From contig CBFDDH010000009.1 of the NCBI GenBank assembly GCA_965603515.1, forward strand, positions 3,634 through 67,633: a stretch of 64,000 nucleotides of DNA, given 5' to 3'. Below are positions 8,412-15,973 of the stretch, one piece after another; the first letter of the stretch is position 1; each line of letters begins with the position of its first letter. A model generated the notes under the pieces. The model searched no databases, was not told where the DNA came from, and saw nothing but the letters and a program-made list of their open reading frames with translations. Source of the DNA: JAUVZL01 sp965603515. Its GTDB lineage: Bacteria > Hydrothermota > Tepidihabitantia > SM23-42. The position numbers and the translations under genes are program-made.

Positions 8412-8809
8412 AAAGAGAGGAAAATCGTTGCCAGAATAGCAAAAATTATGCCGAAGACTCTCATCGTAGTTATTGTCTCTTTCAAAAATATGAATCCATA
8501 GAGTACTGGAAAGATCACATACATATTTGTGAGAGGAAAAACTACTGAAGCAGGCCCAATTTTCACTGCTTTGTAAAAACTAAGTATTGCAACTAAAGAG
8601 ACTAATCCAATCGGTATAGCATACAGGACGTGTTTAGTCACCATTAAATCCCTATGAAAACCAAGGTATATCGACAAAAAGATAATCCCCCAAAGAGAGA
8701 TCCAAAATGCAGTGCTTGAAGTGTTGAAATAATGGGTCATCATTTTACTGCCAATTGCCCAAAATCCCCAGCCAATCAGGGCAATAAACGTATATTTTAC
8801 ATACCCCAT
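8408..8809 (-). CDS. Half-size EamA/DMT-family transporter
   Basis: The 133-residue protein is a single EamA repeat of about 4-5 transmembrane helices (VKYTFIALIGWGFWAIGSK, FYKAVKIGPASVVFPLTN, YGFIFLKETITTMRVFGII). Typical EamA transporters have two repeats and about 280-300 residues, so this one probably works as a homo- or heterodimer in the style of EmrE. The substrate is unknown. It is the first gene of the unit with the GlmU-like gene and cmk and shows the leaderless start arrangement. Confidence 0.85.
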   Translation of the reverse strand: MGYVKYTFIALIGWGFWAIGSKMMTHYFNTSSTAFWISLWGIIFLSIYLGFHRDLMVTKHVLYAIPIGLVSLVAILSFYKAVKIGPASVVFPLTNMYVIFPVLYGFIFLKETITTMRVFGIIFAILATIFLSL

Positions 8810-8814
8810 AGCTG

Positions 8815-8842
8815 ATTATAGTCAAACAGAACTGGAAGTCAA
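8815..8842 (-). promoter_or_regulatory. Promoter of EamA-glmU-like-cmk unit (leaderless type)
   Basis: On the minus strand TTGACT (8837-8842), 16-bp spacer, TATAAT (8815-8820), then CAGCT and ATG 8809. It is back to back with the thrS promoter, with 41 bp between the two -35 boxes. Confidence 0.8.
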
Positions 8843-8883
8843 GAGAGCGATGACTACTTTTTCAGAGCTCTCCTGTCTAACTC

Positions 8884-8911
8884 TTGACAAATTAGAAAAA
8901 TAATCTATAAT
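8884..8911 (+). promoter_or_regulatory. Promoter of thrS cluster (leaderless type)
   Basis: TTGACA (8884-8889), 16-bp spacer, TATAAT (8906-8911), then TGACAC and ATG 8918. No T-box leader or ribosome-binding site fits in 6 nt. Confidence 0.82.
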
Positions 8912-8917
8912 TGACAC

Positions 8918-10816
8918 ATGGTTAAGGTCAAGGTCAAAAAGAAGAATTTCAAGGTCGAAAAAGGCTCGTGTATCAGTGATTTGATTACGGATAAGAAGGT
9001 TATTGCAGCATTGTTAAATGGTAAGCTCTGCGATCTTTCAAAGGAAATTACCAATGATTGTCAGCTCGAACTCATTAATTTTTCATCGGATATCGGCAAA
9101 AAGATATACTGGCATTCTGCTTCTCATGTCATGGCAATGGCAGTGAAATCTTTGTTCCCAGAGGCAAAATATGCTATTGGACCGGCAATTGAGCAGGGTT
9201 TCTATTATGATTTCGATACTAAAAAACGTTTCTCTCCGGAAGATCTCGAAAAGATCGAGAAGAAAATGGTTGAAATAATCGCTAAGAACATACCTTTTGA
9301 GCGACTCACCATGAAAAAAGAGGCAGTGATTGAATTCTTCAATAGAAGGGAAGAACAATATAAGGTTGAGCTGGTAAAGGCTATCCCAGACCCTGAAGTC
9401 ACTCTTTACCGAAATAATGACTTTATTGACTTATGTGCAGGCCCCCATGTTCCAAGCACTGGTTATATCAAGGCATTTAAGCTACTAAGTATTGCTGGTG
9501 CTTATTGGCGGGGTGATATTGATCGACCCATGCTCTCAAGAATCTACGGGATTGCATTTCCAGACAATAAAGAGTTAAAGGCATACCTTAAGAAACTCGA
9601 AGAAGCCAAACAACGCGATCATCGTAGATTGGGCACTGAACTGGAACTCTATTCAATCTTCGAAGAAGCTGGTTCAGGATTAGTCTACTGGCATCCAAAA
9701 GGCGCGTTGATTAAAAGACTCATTGAGGAATATTGGTTGCAGGAACACATAAATGCCGGTTATCTAATAGTCTCCACACCCCATATTGCTCGTGGCCATC
9801 TTTGGCATCAGTCAGGTCACTATGATTTCTATCACGAGCATATGTTTATCCTACCTGTGGAGAATGAAGAATATATCCTTAAACCAATGAATTGCCCTGG
9901 GCATATTCTGATATACAAATCAAAAGTAAGAAGCTATAGGGATTTACCACTCAAGTACGCAGAACTGGGACAGGTTTACAGAAATGAACTCTCCGGGACT
10001 CTCCACGGCCTTTTGCGTGTACGGGGGATCACTATTGACGATGGACATATTTTCTGTCAACCAAGTCAAATTATAGATGAACTCTGCAAGGTTTTGGAAC
10101 TAACCCTGAAAATCCTGAAGAAATTCGGTTTTGACCACTATAAAATCGACCTTTCCGTACGTGGGCAGCATAATAAAGAAAAATATCTGGGCAGTGATGA
10201 GGAATGGATCCGTGCTGAGAAAGGTCTTGTCTCAGCGCTCGATAAAATGAACCTGAAGTATACAAGAAAACAAGGTGAAGCAGTTTTCTATGGACCGAAA
10301 ATCGACATAAAACTACTCGATGCCCTGGGTCGGGAGTGGCAAGCCACGACAATCCAATTCGATTTCAACCTGCCAAAACGCTTTAAAATCGAATATATGG
10401 ACAAAGATGGTCAGCACAAAGAAGTCGTTGCCATCCACCGGGCGATATATGGTTCATTAGAACGATTCATTGGTTGTCTGATTGAACATTACAGGGGCGC
10501 TTTTCCCTTATGGTTATCACCAGTTCAGGTTGTCGTCATGCCCATTACCAATAAACAGGACAAGTATGCGAACAAAGTATTAAAAAGATTGCTAAAACAG
10601 AAGCTAAGAGTAGAATTGAATGATAAATCCGAGAAAATGAATTATCGAATTCGAGAAGCTGAAGTACAAAAAGCCCCATATATTATAATTGTTGGTAAAC
10701 GGGAAGTCGATAATACTACTGTTTCAGTAAGAAAACATGGTAAAGGAGATATTGGTACAATGAAGTTAAAGGATTTTTTGAATCTTATAAAAAAAGACCT
10801 TGGAGGTAACGATTAA
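8918..10816 (+). CDS. thrS: Threonyl-tRNA synthetase
   Basis: The 632-residue enzyme charges tRNA-Thr. It has the TGS-like N-terminus (1-60), the editing domain with HSASH near residue 66 and CAGPH near 176, and the class II core (about 240-535) with the zinc-site motif MNCPGH, motif 2 (YRNELSGTLHGLLRVRGITIDDGHIF) in its normal position, and motif 3 (AIYGSLERFIGCLIEHYRG). The anticodon-binding domain closes the protein. It opens the thrS-infC-rpmI-rplT-pheS-pheT cluster. Unusually, the -10 box ends 6 nt before the ATG, so leader-based control such as a T-box is excluded for this transcript. Confidence 0.97.
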   Translation: MVKVKVKKKNFKVEKGSCISDLITDKKVIAALLNGKLCDLSKEITNDCQLELINFSSDIGKKIYWHSASHVMAMAVKSLFPEAKYAIGPAIEQGFYYDFDTKKRFSPEDLEKIEKKMVEIIAKNIPFERLTMKKEAVIEFFNRREEQYKVELVKAIPDPEVTLYRNNDFIDLCAGPHVPSTGYIKAFKLLSIAGAYWRGDIDRPMLSRIYGIAFPDNKELKAYLKKLEEAKQRDHRRLGTELELYSIFEEAGSGLVYWHPKGALIKRLIEEYWLQEHINAGYLIVSTPHIARGHLWHQSGHYDFYHEHMFILPVENEEYILKPMNCPGHILIYKSKVRSYRDLPLKYAELGQVYRNELSGTLHGLLRVRGITIDDGHIFCQPSQIIDELCKVLELTLKILKKFGFDHYKIDLSVRGQHNKEKYLGSDEEWIRAEKGLVSALDKMNLKYTRKQGEAVFYGPKIDIKLLDALGREWQATTIQFDFNLPKRFKIEYMDKDGQHKEVVAIHRAIYGSLERFIGCLIEHYRGAFPLWLSPVQVVVMPITNKQDKYANKVLKRLLKQKLRVELNDKSEKMNYRIREAEVQKAPYIIIVGKREVDNTTVSVRKHGKGDIGTMKLKDFLNLIKKDLGGND

Positions 10817-11342
10817 ACAAATCCCAAGAGTGAATAGAAGAATACGGGCTCAGAGAGTCAAGTTGATAAGTGCTGATGGCGAAGTACTTGGTGAATTTCA
10901 TATAAATGATGCCATGCGCATGGCTCAAGAAAAGAAATTAGACCTTGTTGAAGTTGCACCAAATACCAAACCTCCAGTGTGCAAATTACTGGATTTTGGC
11001 AAGTATTTATATGAAAAAAAGCGACAAGAACGAATAGCACGTAAACATCAACACCGAACTTCAGCCCGAGGTATGAGAATGTCTCTGAAGATTAGTGAAC
11101 ACGATTATCAAGTCAAACTAGTGAAAGTAAAGGAATTGCTTGAAGAAGGTAATAGAGTTAAGGTGACTCTACGTCTACGTGGTCGGGAAATGTTACATTC
11201 TGATCTAGGAAGAAAAGTTCTGGAGAGAGTAATATCCGACGTTGAAGGGATCGGCAAAGTGGAAAAACAACCGAAACAAGAGCATAATATACTATATGTT
11301 ACATTTCTTGCTGAGAAGAAAAGGAGAGGATCTAATGGCTAA
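10812..11342 (+). CDS. infC: Translation initiation factor IF-3, ATT start
   Basis: IF-3 binds the 30S subunit and checks the start codon. I place the start at ATT 10812: a perfect GGAGGT lies 4 nt upstream and the reading KQIPRVNRRIRAQRVKLIS from the next codon aligns with the family N-terminus. The only alternative, TTG at 10800, overlaps that ribosome-binding site. AUU starts are known for infC and let IF-3 repress its own translation. From ATT the protein is 176 residues, with the N-domain (to about 75), linker (YEKKRQERIARKHQHR) and C-domain (SLKISEHDYQVKL, VKVTLRLRGREM). The ATT overlaps the thrS stop codon. Confidence 0.93.
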   Translation: MKQIPRVNRRIRAQRVKLISADGEVLGEFHINDAMRMAQEKKLDLVEVAPNTKPPVCKLLDFGKYLYEKKRQERIARKHQHRTSARGMRMSLKISEHDYQVKLVKVKELLEEGNRVKVTLRLRGREMLHSDLGRKVLERVISDVEGIGKVEKQPKQEHNILYVTFLAEKKRRGSNG

Positions 11343-11523
11343 ACAGAAAACAAAAAGAGGTTTGGCAAAAAGGGTAAAAAAGAAGAAAAGTGGAGAAATT
11401 TCAAGGAGGAGAGCTGGTAAGGGCCATAATCTCACCTCAAAATCAAAGAAGCGAAAAAGGAGACTCCGCCAACCAACCATATTGGCAAAAGGTGACAAAA
11501 AACGTTTAAAAGGCATAATTTAG
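11335..11523 (+). CDS. rpmI: 50S ribosomal protein L35
   Basis: A 62-residue basic protein starting MAKQKTKRGLAKRVKKKKSG, with the family core RRRAGKGHNLTSKSKKRKRR and GDKKRLKGII. The start at ATG 11335 is set by AAGGAGAGGA upstream; a longer in-frame reading from 11242 would run inside infC. It overlaps the end of infC by 8 bp, so the two are coupled. Confidence 0.95.
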   Translation: MAKQKTKRGLAKRVKKKKSGEISRRRAGKGHNLTSKSKKRKRRLRQPTILAKGDKKRLKGII

Positions 11524-11529
11524 CAACAA

Positions 11530-11557
11530 TTGACAAAATTCGTAAAATGACTATAAT
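11530..11557 (+). promoter_or_regulatory. Internal promoter before rplT
   Basis: TTGACA (11530-11535), 16-bp spacer, TATAAT (11552-11557) sits in the 54-bp gap between rpmI and rplT. A leader with AAAAAGGAGA precedes ATG 11578. It could express rplT-pheS-pheT separately from infC. Confidence 0.78.
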
Positions 11558-11577
11558 TTCAAAAAGGAGATATTACG

Positions 11578-11925
11578 ATGCCAAGAACTAGAAATGTACC
11601 GTACACAAGAAAGAGGCGGAAGAAATGGCTAAAAGCAGCAAAGGGGTACTGGGGAGCAAGACACAAGCTGTATAAAACTGCTCGGGTAGCGGTTATGAAG
11701 GCATGGGTTTCAGCTTACCGGGAAAGAAAGCGTAAAAAGAGGGTTTTTCGAACCCTCTGGATCACCCGAATTAGTGCTGCCTTACAAGACCAGGATATGA
11801 AATACTCACAGTTCATCCATGCCTTGAAAAAGCACAACATTGAACTGGATAGAAAAACTTTAGCTGATATTGCATACTCACATCCGGATGAGTTCAGTGC
11901 TCTTGTCCAATTGTGCAAGAGCTAA
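11578..11925 (+). CDS. rplT: 50S ribosomal protein L20
   Basis: The 115-residue protein (MPRTRNVPYTRKRRKKWLKA) has the long basic N-terminal helix and the conserved C-terminal rRNA-binding part (LWITRISAALQDQDMKYSQF). L20 is needed early in 50S assembly and in many bacteria represses its own operon by binding mRNA. The start is preceded by AAAAAGGAGA. The gap to rpmI holds a consensus promoter, so rplT can be transcribed on its own. Confidence 0.97.
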   Translation: MPRTRNVPYTRKRRKKWLKAAKGYWGARHKLYKTARVAVMKAWVSAYRERKRKKRVFRTLWITRISAALQDQDMKYSQFIHALKKHNIELDRKTLADIAYSHPDEFSALVQLCKS

Positions 11926-11943
11926 TAACAGGTAGATGTCTTT

Positions 11944-12945
11944 ATGGAAAAACGACTCAGAATACTACAGGAACAAATCCAAGCCTCGCTCGAAAAAGCA
12001 AGAGACAAAAATGCATTAGAAGACTTGAGAATAAAGTATTTGGGTCGAAAAGGTGAAATAAACAAGCTTTTCAAAGAAATCGCTCAACTTCCAGTTGAAC
12101 AAAAGCGCATCTTCGGCAATGAAATCAACCAACTGAAGCTAGTAGTCAACCAGGAACTGCATCAGCGCTTAGAGAAGTTTCAAACCAAGGACAAAGACAT
12201 GATCGATCTTCTCTTACCTGGTAAAAAGCCCTATGTTGGACACGTCCATCCGATTTCCAAAATCTTCGATGAGCTGATAATGTTCTTCACAAATTTCGGT
12301 TTTTCCATTGCCACTGGTCCAGAAATAGAATATGACTGGTATAATTTTGGGGCACTCAATATCCCACGAGATCATCCTGCACGTGATATGTTTTCGAGCT
12401 TTTATATCAAGGAAGACCTTCTTCTACGTAGTCATACTTCACCAGTTCAAATAAGGGTAATGGAGAATCAAGAACCTCCAATTAAAATAATATGCCCAGG
12501 AAGATGCTACAGGTATGATGCATTTGATGCAAGCCACGCACCTGTTTTCCATCAAATTGAGGCTTTATATGTGGACAAAGGCGTGTCATTTGGAGAGTTG
12601 AAATGGTTATTAAGTGAATTCGTAAGATTTCTCTTCGGTCCTAAGACAAAATATCAACTGAGACCGTCATTCTTCCCTTTTACTGAGCCTTCTGGTGAAC
12701 TAGCTATTAGCTGTGCGGTTTGTGGCGGATCAGGCTGTTCAGTATGCGGTAATAGTGGTTGGCTTGAGCTCGGAGGATGTGGTATGGTTCATCCTCAGGT
12801 TCTGAAAAATGTTAAGATATCAACAAAAAAGTACTCAGGTTATGCATTGGGTATGGGTATTGAAAGAGTTGCAATGATAAAATATATTATTGATGATATA
12901 AGGGTATTTTTTAACAACGATATTAGATTTCTGGAGCAATTTTGA
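11944..12945 (+). CDS. pheS: Phenylalanyl-tRNA synthetase alpha subunit
   Basis: The 333-residue catalytic subunit has an N-terminal coiled coil (1-90), class II motif 1 and the GPEIEYDWYNFGALNIPRDH segment, motif 2 (GRCYRYDAFDASHAPVFHQIE) and motif 3 (GYALGMGIERVAMIKY). A four-Cys cluster, CAVCGGSGCSVC (about residues 258-269), is typical of PheS of non-enterobacterial lineages and may bind zinc. It works as an alpha2-beta2 tetramer with PheT, encoded 43 bp downstream. The Shine-Dalgarno is weak. Confidence 0.96.
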   Translation: MEKRLRILQEQIQASLEKARDKNALEDLRIKYLGRKGEINKLFKEIAQLPVEQKRIFGNEINQLKLVVNQELHQRLEKFQTKDKDMIDLLLPGKKPYVGHVHPISKIFDELIMFFTNFGFSIATGPEIEYDWYNFGALNIPRDHPARDMFSSFYIKEDLLLRSHTSPVQIRVMENQEPPIKIICPGRCYRYDAFDASHAPVFHQIEALYVDKGVSFGELKWLLSEFVRFLFGPKTKYQLRPSFFPFTEPSGELAISCAVCGGSGCSVCGNSGWLELGGCGMVHPQVLKNVKISTKKYSGYALGMGIERVAMIKYIIDDIRVFFNNDIRFLEQF

Positions 12946-12988
12946 TTGACTTCGTTAATATGATCACACGGAGCGAAAGCGAGGTTAC

Positions 12989-15307
12989 ATGCTAGTTACC
13001 GTGAAATGGCTTGAAGAGCTTACTCGAACACAACTAAATCCAGAAGACATCACACGATGTTCGCTGGATTTAGGACTTGAGGTCGAAGAAGAAAAAAGCC
13101 TCGCACCTGAGCATATTATTATCGGGAGAATTAACTCAATTGCTCCACATCCTAAACTCAAGAATCTAAGTATTTTGCAGGCAAGAACCGACCGAGACTC
13201 AAGAATTGTAACAGCCGCAAAAAATCTTCAAGCCGGTGATAATGTTCTAATCGTTCCAGCCGGTAAAACCTTAAATAACCAGAAAATAGTGGAAAAGAAT
13301 TTTGCCGGTATAAAATCGCAAGGTATTTTGGTTAGCGAAGAAGAATTGGGATTAGCTGAGAAATCTGCTGGGGTCATTATTTTAGAAAAAGGTAAACCCG
13401 GCAAGTTATTCAAGGATTTCTTTGATGACTTAGTCCTGGATATGGGCACTACGCCAAATCGTCCGGATTGGCTGTCTATCGAGGGTATTGCTCGCGAAAT
13501 AAGAATTGGTCTAGACATTCGTAATCCAGTGATTCAAACATCAATTCCAAAACAAGCGAATCGACTCGGCGCGTTTAAAATAGAACTAAAAGACCTACAA
13601 GCATGCCCGAGATACACCGGACGAGTCTTCGACAATATCTCGATCAAAGAATCGCCTTTCTGGATGAAATGGCGTCTCCATTGTTTAGGAATAAACCCAG
13701 TAAATAATATCGTTGATATAACGAATACCATCATGTTACTAACTGGACAACCGCTGCATCCATTTGACTTGGATTTAATAAAAGATCATATTATTGTACG
13801 AAAAGCACGAACCGATGAGAAATTCATCACTCTGGAAGGCACTGAATTAAAATTGAGCAAAAACGACTGTGTCATCGCTGATAATCAAGGCTCTGTTGCT
13901 CTCGCCGGCATTATCGGATCACAGCGTGCTCAGATATCGAACTCGACAAAAAGTGTCCTTCTGGAAAGTGCATATTTTGATTCGAAACGCATTGCTCACA
14001 CATCGAGACGTCTTGGACTACTAACAGAAGCGTCAATCCGATTTGAACGGGGTGCAGACATTGCTGTAGTCGACAGGACATCAGCAATTACCGGTGAGTT
14101 ATTCACAAAATATGCTGGTGCGCGCGAGAAAGAGTTTATCAGTACCGGCAATAAAGCAAAGACCATAAGTATTACCTTTGCCACCGATCGATTAAACAAA
14201 ATACTATCGACTGATTTAACAGCTCGACAAATAAAAACAATCCTTAAAAAAATTGAAGTATCTGCAATTGGCGATAAAACACTTGCTGCAAAGGTACCGC
14301 ACTATCGCCGTGATCTAAAGATTGAAGAAGACATCTATGAAGAAGTTGCTAGAATCTACGGCTATATGCGAATACCTGAAACAAAGCCTCGGAGATGGGG
14401 AGGGCGTGTAACGATAGACAAACCCCGCATACATGAAAAAGCAATACGTAACTGCCTGATAGGTCAAGGTTTTAGCGAAACCTACAATCTATCTTTAACC
14501 GCTAGTAAAAGGCTTTCAGATTTTGGATTCAAAAAATTTGTACGAATACAGAACCCTCTGAACGAGCGTTTTAATGCCCTCAGACCAACGCTCTTTTTGG
14601 GTCTCTTAGATTGCGTGAATTATAATTTATCAAAAGGAAATCGGTCCCTGAAACTTTTCGAGATCAGCAATATTTTGCTCAACGATGCACCGTTTCAGGA
14701 AAAGAAAATAGGCATTGTTCTCGGCGGTGAGCAGTATCCGGATTCCTGGAATCAACATGATAAGTTGATAGATTACTATGACGCAAAAGGCGTAGTTGAA
14801 AGCATCTTCGATCTACTCCATATAAAGAAAGTTCACTTCAAAACAACTGGAAAACACGGGTTCAGCCAGGTGGTCAACATCATCTTGTCAGGTAAAAAAC
14901 TGGGCTATATCGGCTGCATCGATAACAAATTCTGTAAGGGAATCTTTTATTATGTTGAACTATCATGGGATAAACTATTACCCCAAATATCAGAAGCATT
15001 CTATATCCCACCAGCTAAGTTTCCCGCCAGTATCCGTGACCTTTCATTCTTACTGAACGAACATATTGAGGTACCGGCTATTTTCAACTTGATCGTAAAA
15101 GTCGGTGGTCCAATTCTGGAAAGAGTTGTTCTTTTCGACTATTACAAGGGTAAGAATCTACCTTCTGATAAAAAAAATCTTGGTTTCCGCCTCTATTTTA
15201 GAGCACCAGACCGAACACTCACTGACAGAGAAATCGACACTTTCATTACTAAAATCGAAAACGATATCTCCGAAAAATTCGCAGCTAAATTACGAAAAAA
15301 GGAGTAA
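12989..15307 (+). CDS. pheT: Phenylalanyl-tRNA synthetase beta subunit
   Basis: The 772-residue subunit has the N-terminal tRNA-binding OB domain (about 40-150; IIIGRINSIAPHPKLKNLSI), the B3/4 editing domain (NPVNNIVDITNTIMLLTGQPLHPFD), the B5 domain, the catalytic-like fold and the C-terminal FDX-ACB anticodon domain (PASIRDLSFLLNE to the end). The start follows GAGGTTAC. Length and domain order are normal. A ribosome-binding site for the next micro-gene overlaps its stop codon. Confidence 0.96.
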   Translation: MLVTVKWLEELTRTQLNPEDITRCSLDLGLEVEEEKSLAPEHIIIGRINSIAPHPKLKNLSILQARTDRDSRIVTAAKNLQAGDNVLIVPAGKTLNNQKIVEKNFAGIKSQGILVSEEELGLAEKSAGVIILEKGKPGKLFKDFFDDLVLDMGTTPNRPDWLSIEGIAREIRIGLDIRNPVIQTSIPKQANRLGAFKIELKDLQACPRYTGRVFDNISIKESPFWMKWRLHCLGINPVNNIVDITNTIMLLTGQPLHPFDLDLIKDHIIVRKARTDEKFITLEGTELKLSKNDCVIADNQGSVALAGIIGSQRAQISNSTKSVLLESAYFDSKRIAHTSRRLGLLTEASIRFERGADIAVVDRTSAITGELFTKYAGAREKEFISTGNKAKTISITFATDRLNKILSTDLTARQIKTILKKIEVSAIGDKTLAAKVPHYRRDLKIEEDIYEEVARIYGYMRIPETKPRRWGGRVTIDKPRIHEKAIRNCLIGQGFSETYNLSLTASKRLSDFGFKKFVRIQNPLNERFNALRPTLFLGLLDCVNYNLSKGNRSLKLFEISNILLNDAPFQEKKIGIVLGGEQYPDSWNQHDKLIDYYDAKGVVESIFDLLHIKKVHFKTTGKHGFSQVVNIILSGKKLGYIGCIDNKFCKGIFYYVELSWDKLLPQISEAFYIPPAKFPASIRDLSFLLNEHIEVPAIFNLIVKVGGPILERVVLFDYYKGKNLPSDKKNLGFRLYFRAPDRTLTDREIDTFITKIENDISEKFAAKLRKKE

Positions 15308-15309
15308 GA

Positions 15310-15486
15310 TTGAATGAATTAAGTAAACTTGAAGAGAAATTAGACACACTAATTTCTTCAATTAACGAGCTTAAACAGAAGGTTGAAGACCTCGAGGAAA
15401 AAAACAATCAGCTTACATCTCGTGGTCATCAAATAAAAGAGAAGGTTGATATGTTGATTGAGAAAATCGACAACCTTCTTATTTGA
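15310..15486 (+). CDS. ZapB-like coiled-coil micro-protein
   Basis: A 58-residue frame starts at TTG 15310, five bases after GGAG, and ends at TGA 15486. The product is one continuous coiled coil with Leu/Ile heptads (LSKLEEKLDTLISSINELKQ and so on to IEKIDNLLI). Size, composition and its position immediately before zapA suggest a ZapB-like division protein; ZapB binds ZapA and stabilises the FtsZ ring. Coiled coils are easily similar by chance, so the assignment rests on context. It was below the usual 60-residue limit for gene finding. Confidence 0.72.
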   Translation: MNELSKLEEKLDTLISSINELKQKVEDLEEKNNQLTSRGHQIKEKVDMLIEKIDNLLI

Positions 15487-15494
15487 GGTTTATC

Positions 15495-15782
15495 TTGAAG
15501 AAAACGGAGATTGTTGTAGCGATCTTTGGAAATGATTATCGAGTCATTTCTGATGATCTGAATCCTGAACGAATAAAAGAAGTTGCTGAAATAGTGGACA
15601 GTAAAATGAAGGAAATCCACCGGGAGTTTCCTCTGCCGTCGACAACCAAAATTGCTGTTTTGGCTTGTCTGAATTTGGTGGATGATTTTATGCAGCGTGA
15701 GGATCAGCAGACGAAGAGGATTACTGAAATGGAAGAAAGAATTAGCTCACTAATCCTGAAACTGGACGAAGCTGTTCCTTAA
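15495..15782 (+). CDS. zapA: Cell division protein ZapA
   Basis: The product from TTG 15495 has 95 residues: KKTEIVVAIFGNDYRVISDD, the ZapA beta-strand head, then a helix (IKEVAEIVDSKMKEI), the AVLACLNLVDDFM helix and a C-terminal coiled coil. ZapA crosslinks FtsZ filaments. The start was chosen because GAGGT lies 6 nt upstream; TTG 15483 overlapping the previous stop is the alternative. It follows the ZapB-like gene and precedes the 6S RNA, an order also known in proteobacteria (zapA-ssrS). Confidence 0.88.
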   Translation: MKKTEIVVAIFGNDYRVISDDLNPERIKEVAEIVDSKMKEIHREFPLPSTTKIAVLACLNLVDDFMQREDQQTKRITEMEERISSLILKLDEAVP

Positions 15783-15784
15783 TT

Positions 15785-15938
15785 CGTTCTCTGCCGTGTT
15801 CGTGATGGGTATTTAGTCTTGAGCCAACACCCATTTGTAGGGAGCTTAGTTCGGCTATGGGAATTTCCCACAGTCGACAGGCGCCCACCTTAAGCCTGGG
15901 TTCATAGACTTTTGCTCACACGACACAGGCGGGGACAT
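15785..15938 (+). ncRNA. ssrS: 6S RNA
   Basis: 6S RNA mimics an open promoter and binds the housekeeping RNA polymerase holoenzyme. The 154-nt gene fits: the 5' arm CTGCCGTGTTCGTG (near 15791) pairs with the 3' arm CACACGACACAGGCGG (near 15917), forming a long closing stem with one-base bulges. Between them are shorter hairpins and unpaired stretches, as in the central bubble. Segments such as TTCTCTG, CTTGAGCC and CCTTAAGCC resemble parts of the E. coli molecule. It lies directly after zapA, the place of ssrS in gammaproteobacteria. The exact ends are estimates. Confidence 0.85.
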
Positions 15939-15973
15939 TTTGATAGTTATATTTATAAAAGTTAGGGGTTATT

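Noticed and set aside
12946..12988. TTGACT and TATGAT in the pheS-pheT gap as a promoter.
   Set aside because: The spacer is about 7 bp, far from the 16 bp used elsewhere in the window.
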